Part shown: positions 6,579 to 10,900 of the stretch, piece by piece
How positions within the stretch are numbered: the stretch's first letter is position 1
Layout of the letters: every line of letters starts with the position of its first letter
Source of the DNA: Clostridiales bacterium
GTDB lineage: Bacteria; Bacillota; Clostridia; Oscillospirales; Oscillospiraceae
Assembly (NCBI GenBank): GCA_019418025.1
Contig: DYCR01000001.1
Coordinates: 128,288 to 139,187 of the forward strand
DNA: 10,900 nucleotides
Direction: 5' to 3'
Program-made: the position numbers and the translations under genes
Notes under the pieces: model-generated
What the model was told of the DNA's origin: nothing
Database searches by the model: none
Seen by the model: the letters and a program-made list of their open reading frames with translations, nothing else

Positions 6579-9206
6579 ATGAAGCGATTTTTGACTTTTG
6601 CGCTTAGCCTGATCCTGTGCGTCAACAGCGTGGGGGTCCTGACCGGCAGGGCCTATGACCTGCCGGCGGAAGGCACTTCTCAGGCGCAGACGGACACCTC
6701 CATTTACGTCAGCAGCAATGGTAAAGCCGATGCAGACGGAAGCAAGGAAAAGCCCTTTGGTGACCTGAATGCGGCACTTTCCAAGGTGAGCAACGCAGGA
6801 AATATCGTCATTCTGGACGATATCGTTGTTTCCGGCGAGGCAAAGTTCCCTGAAAAGGACGTATATATCAACGGCGTGTCCGGCGATAAGCGGGTAAAAA
6901 TCACCTTTACCCAAGAGACGGACATCCGCTGGACCACCAATTTCCGGAACATTGCGGTGGAGTTTCAAAAGGACGTTTTCCTGAATGGCTATCGGGTGGT
7001 CATGGATGACTCCCAGATTTTGGGCAACCCCAATATCTACACCGGCGCCAAGGACACAGACGTGGAGTTTGGTCTGAAAGGGAACCTGACCATCCAGAAC
7101 CAGACGGTGCTTCCCAGTGTGATCAACCATATCTACATCGGCGGCAGGGGAAACCACACGGTTGGCTCCGGCTCGGTGGAGCTGAAAAATGTTGCCAGTG
7201 ATGCTGTGATCCAGGGCAGCGGCGTGATGGAGCGCAGCTATGTGACCCTGTCTGGAAAAACCAGTATCTCCGGGATTCAGAATATCTCGAAAAACATCAT
7301 TTCCGAGCATGCAGACGTCCATATCAAGAAGGATATCCGTGGGGCAACGGAGCTGTATGCCTACGAGTCCACCATCATTCTCGGTGAAAACTCCCTGCTG
7401 GATATCGACAATATCTACGGCGATTTCGGTGTGGATTTTCAGAACCATGTCCGCCAGAGAACCTTTATCATGAGCAGACATATGGTGGGCAACGTGCTGA
7501 TCTCCGATGAGCTGACCCGTCAGGGCTATCGGATCAACAAGGTCAAAAGCGGCTCCGGCGTGCAGGTCACGCTGCTGAATCCCATGGACGGAAGCATGAA
7601 AACCGACTTTGCTCCCAGTATCGACCATCCCCGAGACATTGTCATCCGGGAGGGCACCACGGCTGACCTGACCTTGGGGGTCAGCGCATGGGACTTTGAG
7701 GACGGGGATCTGACGGAGAAAATCGTCTACCCCAAGGATGACCTGACGCAGCTTGGGCAGGGCAGCCACAAGGTGGAGTATCAGGTGACCGATCAGCATG
7801 GGAATGTGACCAAATCCTATCTGACGGTGTATGTCATCCCCAATGCCTTCCCCATTTTTAGGGGGGTAGAGGACATAGAGGTAAAGGCAAAGGATGCCGA
7901 TACCTTCGATGTGCGGACCGGCATCACGGTACAGGACAACAAGGACACCAATCTTGAGATCCACGCAGACAGCGGTATCCATAAGCCGGAGCCGGGGACG
8001 GAAAAGACCTTCACCATCAACTATTGGGTGGAGGACTCGGATCACCACAAGTCAACGGCCTCCAGAAAGATCCATGTTTCCAACTATGTACCCCAAATTG
8101 AGGGTCTGAGCGATGTGGTCATCAACAAGGGGGATACCTTCGACTTTATGGATGGGGTCACCGCCAATGACAAGGAAGATGGAAAAATCTCGGATATCAC
8201 CATCGAACAGCAGGCAGACGTGAACCGCCCGGGCGTGCAGGAGGTCATCTATGCCGTGACCGACAGCGACGGCAACACCGTCCGTGCCACCCGAAACGTG
8301 CAGATCAAGGGCAGCATCGACTGGGTGGAGATCCTGCCGGGCAAGCCAAAGCCCCCTGTGCCGCCCACGCCGGAACCCCCTGTTCCTCCTCAGCCTCCCG
8401 AGCCTCCCGTTCCGCCTGTGCCTCCGGCACCTGAGCCTGAGCCAGAGCCGGAACCGCCCGTGATTTATACCCTGACCTTTGCCTCCAATGGGGGCGGTGA
8501 GATTGCGCCGGTATCTGCCCAGAGCGGGACCGTCGTGGAGTTGTCCGGCTATGTGCCTACACGGGCAAATTATGTATTTGCCGGATGGTTTGCCGATCCG
8601 GACCTGACCCGGCAGGTGAGCAGTGTGACCCTGACGGCAAATACCACGGTCTATGCCAAGTGGACAGAGGCTGTGGTGGACAATCCCTTTGTGGATGTGG
8701 ATGCTTCCGATTACTTCTATAAGCCCGTTCTGTGGGCAGTGGGGAAGGGGATCACCGCCGGAGTGGCTCCCGATCGCTTCGGTCCCGGGGAGAACTGCAC
8801 CCGTGGTCAGATCGTCACCTTCCTGTGGAGCGCAGCCGGAAAGCCGGAGCCGAAAACCGCAGATAACCCCTTTGACGATGTATCCCCCTCGGACTATTAC
8901 TACAAGGCGGTCCTGTGGGCGGTGGAGAACGGCATCACTGCCGGTGTTTCTGACCGCGCCTTTGGGCCGGAGGAATCCTGCACCCGGGCGCAGGCCGTCA
9001 CCTTCCTGTGGAGTGCCAAGGGCAAGCCGCAGGCTTCCGGCGGCGCCGTGTTCGGCGATGTAAGCCAGTCGGCTTACTATTACCATGCGGTGCAGTGGGC
9101 AGTGGCCAACGGCATCACCGCCGGAGTGGGCGGAAACCTGTTTGCTCCCGGCGACGTATGCACCCGTGGTCAGATCGTTACCTTCCTGTATAAGGCATAC
9201 AACTAA
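6579..9206 (+). CDS. Secreted SLH-anchored surface protein with beta-helix, Ig-like and InlB repeats
   Basis: An 875-residue exported protein, probably held on the cell surface and possibly an adhesin or matrix protein. The signal peptide covers about residues 1-25, with a likely cut after GRA. Residues about 35-335 are rich in short beta-strand and turn patterns (SIYVSSNG, GDLNAAL, then repeated Ile/Val-Asn/Gly stretches) typical of right-handed beta-helix proteins; I see no catalytic motif in it. Three Ig-like domains of the DUF5011 kind follow (about 344-420, 422-501, 503-582), the first and third with the phrases DFEDGDLT and DKEDGKIS. Then come a Pro/Glu-rich linker (590-627), an InlB-type repeat ending in YAKW (629-695), and three SLH domains (from 702, 763 and 824), each with an ITAGV core. 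SLH triplets bind secondary cell-wall polymer. AAAGGA lies eight bases before the ATG. The gene is a single transcript with its own promoter. Confidence 0.92.
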   Translation: MKRFLTFALSLILCVNSVGVLTGRAYDLPAEGTSQAQTDTSIYVSSNGKADADGSKEKPFGDLNAALSKVSNAGNIVILDDIVVSGEAKFPEKDVYINGVSGDKRVKITFTQETDIRWTTNFRNIAVEFQKDVFLNGYRVVMDDSQILGNPNIYTGAKDTDVEFGLKGNLTIQNQTVLPSVINHIYIGGRGNHTVGSGSVELKNVASDAVIQGSGVMERSYVTLSGKTSISGIQNISKNIISEHADVHIKKDIRGATELYAYESTIILGENSLLDIDNIYGDFGVDFQNHVRQRTFIMSRHMVGNVLISDELTRQGYRINKVKSGSGVQVTLLNPMDGSMKTDFAPSIDHPRDIVIREGTTADLTLGVSAWDFEDGDLTEKIVYPKDDLTQLGQGSHKVEYQVTDQHGNVTKSYLTVYVIPNAFPIFRGVEDIEVKAKDADTFDVRTGITVQDNKDTNLEIHADSGIHKPEPGTEKTFTINYWVEDSDHHKSTASRKIHVSNYVPQIEGLSDVVINKGDTFDFMDGVTANDKEDGKISDITIEQQADVNRPGVQEVIYAVTDSDGNTVRATRNVQIKGSIDWVEILPGKPKPPVPPTPEPPVPPQPPEPPVPPVPPAPEPEPEPEPPVIYTLTFASNGGGEIAPVSAQSGTVVELSGYVPTRANYVFAGWFADPDLTRQVSSVTLTANTTVYAKWTEAVVDNPFVDVDASDYFYKPVLWAVGKGITAGVAPDRFGPGENCTRGQIVTFLWSAAGKPEPKTADNPFDDVSPSDYYYKAVLWAVENGITAGVSDRAFGPEESCTRAQAVTFLWSAKGKPQASGGAVFGDVSQSAYYYHAVQWAVANGITAGVGGNLFAPGDVCTRGQIVTFLYKAYN

Positions 9207-9211
9207 CAGAA

Positions 9212-9247
9212 CCCCCCTGCCGCAGCTTTTTTGCTGTGGCAGGGGGG
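9212..9247 (+). terminator. Strong GC-rich hairpin after the SLH gene
   Basis: A 15-bp stem (9212-9226 with 9233-9247, one G-U pair) has a loop of six U. It begins five bases after the SLH stop codon. No U-run follows the stem on either strand, so it is an atypical terminator or a 3'-end protecting structure. Position and stability argue for a role in ending or stabilising the SLH message. Confidence 0.6.
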
Positions 9248-9272
9248 CAGTGCGTTAAACAGTCTGTCCGAG

Positions 9273-9292
9273 TTTGCCGCTTCAGCGGCAAA
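9273..9292. other. Small perfect hairpin in the convergent gap
   Basis: TTTGCCGC (9273-9280) pairs with GCGGCAAA (9285-9292) around a TTCA loop. Neither strand has a U-run after the stem. It could add to termination of the SLH transcript or be part of a longer folded RNA in this gap. Confidence 0.4.
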
Positions 9293-9300
9293 AAGATAAA

Positions 9301-9338
9301 ATCATGTTCCACGGGGGCGTGTACCTCGGGGAAAATAC
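9301..9338. repeat. Short dispersed intergenic element, copy B
   Basis: Partner of the element at 455-491, in the same orientation. It lies in the gap between two converging genes, just right of a small hairpin and just left of the nested inverted repeat at 9344-9403. Neither copy is coding in a way that its neighbours support. Confidence 0.7.
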
Positions 9339-9343
9339 TTGCT

Positions 9344-9403
9344 CAGCCTGAGAGTGTAGAATTTTTCCGTCCTTGACGGGAAAATTATGCGCGGGTCAGG
9401 CTG
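9344..9403. other. Nested inverted repeats, possible structured RNA
   Basis: An outer pair CAGCCTGA (9344-9351) and TCAGGCTG (9396-9403) encloses a 12-bp inner stem (9360-9371 with 9375-9386, one G-T pair) closed by a 3-base loop. Together they would fold into a long arm about 60 bases in length. On the minus strand this structure lies just after the terminator of the DUF4015 gene; on the plus strand it follows the SLH gene's hairpins. A small RNA, a mobile-element remnant or a simple 3' structure are all possible. Confidence 0.4.
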
Positions 9404-9404
9404 C

Positions 9405-9441
9405 AAAAATTGCCCGAAAGCCCCAAAAGGGGTTTCGGGCA
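9405..9441 (-). terminator. Rho-independent terminator of the prmA-DUF4015 unit
   Basis: TGCCCGAAA (9411-9419) and CCCC (9421-9424) pair with GGGG (9429-9432) and TTTCGGGCA (9433-9441). This gives a 13-bp stem with one bulged G and a four-base loop. The minus strand continues with AUUUUUG, a proper U-run. It is the second hairpin met by transcripts leaving the DUF4015 gene. Confidence 0.85.
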
Positions 9442-9447
9442 GTCTCC

Positions 9448-9480
9448 CCCCCTGCCGCAGAAAATTGCGGCAGGGGGTTT
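9448..9480. terminator. Perfect 12-bp hairpin next to the DUF4015 stop, possibly bidirectional
   Basis: CCCCCTGCCGCA (9448-9459) pairs perfectly with TGCGGCAGGGGG (9466-9477) around a 6-base loop. It lies eight bases beyond the DUF4015 stop codon. On the plus strand it is followed by UUUGUGCUUU, so it could also stop read-through from the SLH gene. The stem shares its sequence with the hairpin at 9212-9247. Confidence 0.65.
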
Positions 9481-9485
9481 GTGCT

Positions 9486-10550
9486 TTATGGGGTGGTCTC
9501 GGCAGGAGCCACGGGGATGTCCGCCGCCAGCAGGGGGCGGATGACGCTGAACTGGTTGAAGCGGGTGTCGTTGGTGTCGGTGAGGAACACCAGATTGATG
9601 TTTTTGTCCGCAACGGTGGTGGAATCGGCGGTGGAGGCCACCTTTGCCGCATCCACTCCCGTCAGATACAGACGGGTCCTGCCGGCGGGCAGGGTGAAGC
9701 CGGTGTCGCCGGAGGCGAAGCTGACGGTGAAATGGTCGTTGGAGGCGCTGCTGACGATGGCCTCGGCGGCCTTTTGGATGGCGGCGGCCCGGTCACCGTC
9801 AAATCCGACCTCGTCAGAAGCGGGGATGGTGAAGTCCGACAGAACCACCTCGTCAAAGCCAAGAGCCTCCAGCTCCTTGACGATGGAGATGACATAGGCG
9901 ATGGAGCCGTTGACTGCCGGATTCATCCAGTAGCAGCCCTCGGAGTCTGCCCACATGTATTTTCCGCTGATGTGGGGCAGGACGTAGCCGTTGGAGTCGT
10001 TGGTCAGACCGAAGTGCTTGTCTCGGAAGGCCGGGATCTTGGCGATGGCATAATAGCTGCCGCCGGTGACGGTCCCGATGAGCTTGTCCACCTGAGTCAC
10101 GTCCACCTTGTCGGATTTCAGGCTGTCTTTGATGCCGGTGGAGTAGTAGAATGTTCCGAAGATGTTCTTCAGCTCCATCATGACGGCGCTGCCCTCGGGC
10201 AGCTGCTTGACAGAGGCGGTCACATCCGGGATGCTCTCGATCAGATCGCCGGTGGTGATGTAGTAGCCCGTGATGGGGGCAAGCTCGGTGGTGGTCTCGA
10301 TCTTGTCCTCGCCCTCGTTATAGTGGATCGCCACGGTGGGATCATCCGGCGGAAGGGCCTCGACGGCGTCCTCACGGTTGGACTGCCAGCTGAAATCCAG
10401 CTTTGCCTGATCGCCGGAGTAGACGATGAAGCGGTTGAGCCACAGCATCCAGCAGACCCACACCAGCAGCCCCGCAGCCAGAAGATACAGCAGGAACACC
10501 CCCAGACGGTGCAGCCGCCGCCTTGTCCGGTAGGTCATGGTGAATTTCAT
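9486..10550 (-). CDS. Membrane-anchored putative glycoside hydrolase (DUF4015-like)
   Basis: A 354-residue protein with a very basic N-terminus (RTRRRLHRLG) followed by one hydrophobic helix (about 17-39), so it is anchored with its main part outside the cell. The outer part matches the pattern of the DUF4015 putative glycoside hydrolase family: a strand with YYAIAKIPAFRDKHFG, a WADSEGCYWMNPAVNGS stretch, and LGFDEVVLSDFTIP. Hydrolase activity is predicted for the family, and no substrate can be given. The C-terminal third is less familiar. The ATG used here overlaps the prmA stop codon as ATGA and has AGAAGG seven bases upstream, suggesting coupled translation. An alternative ATG ten codons earlier (10580) has a stronger AAGGAGG seven bases upstream but overlaps prmA by 34 bases. 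The gene ends before two hairpins. Confidence 0.8.
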   Translation of the reverse strand: MKFTMTYRTRRRLHRLGVFLLYLLAAGLLVWVCWMLWLNRFIVYSGDQAKLDFSWQSNREDAVEALPPDDPTVAIHYNEGEDKIETTTELAPITGYYITTGDLIESIPDVTASVKQLPEGSAVMMELKNIFGTFYYSTGIKDSLKSDKVDVTQVDKLIGTVTGGSYYAIAKIPAFRDKHFGLTNDSNGYVLPHISGKYMWADSEGCYWMNPAVNGSIAYVISIVKELEALGFDEVVLSDFTIPASDEVGFDGDRAAAIQKAAEAIVSSASNDHFTVSFASGDTGFTLPAGRTRLYLTGVDAAKVASTADSTTVADKNINLVFLTDTNDTRFNQFSVIRPLLAADIPVAPAETTP

Positions 10551-10900
10551 GTGCTTGCCTTCTTTTTTCCACAGACGCATCGCCAGTCCTCCTTTTCCTT
10601 GTGATCGAGAATTTCGAGGCCTGCTGAGGTGAGGGCCTGCTCCACGTCGGCAAGCCGCGTGTCCAGAATGCCCGAGCAGATAAAGCGGGCATCCTCCCGA
10701 AGGAAGTTGTGCAGCACCGGAGCAAGCCCGATGATGACATCGGCCACGATGTTCACAAGCACCAGATCGTATCCTCCGGCGGCAAGCTGCTCCATGCGGG
10801 CTTCGTCCTCGATGACGTTTCCCGTGCAGGCGGTGAAGCACTCCGGCCCAAAGCCGTTGTATCCGGCGTTTTCCCGGGCGATCCCCTCGGCTTTCGGGTC
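10547..10900 (-). CDS. prmA: Ribosomal protein L11 methyltransferase, C-terminal part
   Basis: The last 117 codons of a methyltransferase that uses S-adenosylmethionine to methylate ribosomal protein L11; the rest lies beyond the right edge of the window. The visible part fits the second half of the Rossmann-like domain. It opens with DPKAEGIARENAGYNG, where the acidic residue following strand two binds the cofactor. DLVLVNIVADVI then gives the NIVA motif that stands for the family's NILA at the active site. LAPVLHNFLREDARFICSGIL and the end segment EKEDWRCVCGKK also match the usual PrmA tail. Its stop overlaps the ATG of the DUF4015 gene, so the two form an operon. PrmA genes in Bacillota often sit beside dnaJ or rsmE, but neither can be seen here. 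It is clearly a class I methyltransferase, and PrmA is the best fit. Confidence 0.88.
   Translation of the reverse strand, partial: DPKAEGIARENAGYNGFGPECFTACTGNVIEDEARMEQLAAGGYDLVLVNIVADVIIGLAPVLHNFLREDARFICSGILDTRLADVEQALTSAGLEILDHKEKEDWRCVCGKKKAST

Noticed and set aside
6519..8048. Open frame of 509 codons on the minus strand opposite the SLH gene
   Set aside because: The plus strand here has a signal peptide, beta-helix region and Ig-like domains in a continuous frame. The opposite frame shows no domain and runs over the SLH promoter.
9344..9403. tRNA gene
   Set aside because: The outer stem is 8 bp and the inner stem 12 bp with a 3-base loop; there is no D-arm, T-arm consensus or acceptor end, so a cloverleaf cannot be drawn.
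9387..10604. Open frame of 405 codons on the plus strand opposite the DUF4015 gene
   Set aside because: Its beginning runs through two terminator hairpins and its translation is low-complexity Gly/Val/Asp-rich, while the minus strand carries a membrane anchor and DUF4015-like motifs.

Overview
The window looks like chromosomal DNA from a gut-type member of the class Clostridia (Bacillota), most likely the Oscillospiraceae or relatives. The reasons are a fairly GC-rich sequence with strong AGGAGG-like ribosome binding sites, sigma-A promoters of the TTGnnn-17-TATAAT kind, a single-chain glycyl-tRNA synthetase, a CCA-adding enzyme with an HD domain, and a secreted SLH-domain protein with Ig-like and InlB-type repeats. 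The assignment comes from gene content and style, not from a database search.

Layout, left to right. Positions 1-351 are non-coding and hold three copies of a 55-60 bp repeat. Next come three minus-strand genes: a small uncharacterised protein (494-874) with a clean terminator at 366-399, glyS (998-2425) with its own promoter, and a plsC-like 1-acylglycerol-3-phosphate acyltransferase (2598-3431) with its own promoter and terminator. A divergent intergenic region (3432-3586) carries back-to-back promoters. To its right is a plus-strand operon of three genes: a DUF1624/HGSNAT-type membrane acyltransferase, a polytopic membrane protein of unknown function, and cca, closed by a terminator at 6422-6460. 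A separate promoter drives a large secreted surface protein (6579-9206): signal peptide, probable beta-helix region, three Ig-like domains, Pro-rich linker, InlB repeat and three SLH domains. It faces a minus-strand pair, prmA (3' part only) followed by a DUF4015-type putative glycoside hydrolase. The two transcription units converge on a 279-bp gap packed with hairpins.

Functionally the window is mainly housekeeping (tRNA charging, tRNA 3'-end maturation, ribosomal protein methylation, phospholipid synthesis) mixed with envelope functions (membrane acyltransferase, SLH-anchored surface protein, membrane-anchored DUF4015 protein). I see no transposase, phage gene, CRISPR array, tRNA or rRNA.

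I do not see a clear new multi-gene system. The signals that the genes do not explain are non-coding: the left-edge repeat family, a short element shared by two distant intergenic sites (455-491 and 9301-9338), terminator hairpins built from shared arms, and a nested inverted-repeat structure at 9344-9403.
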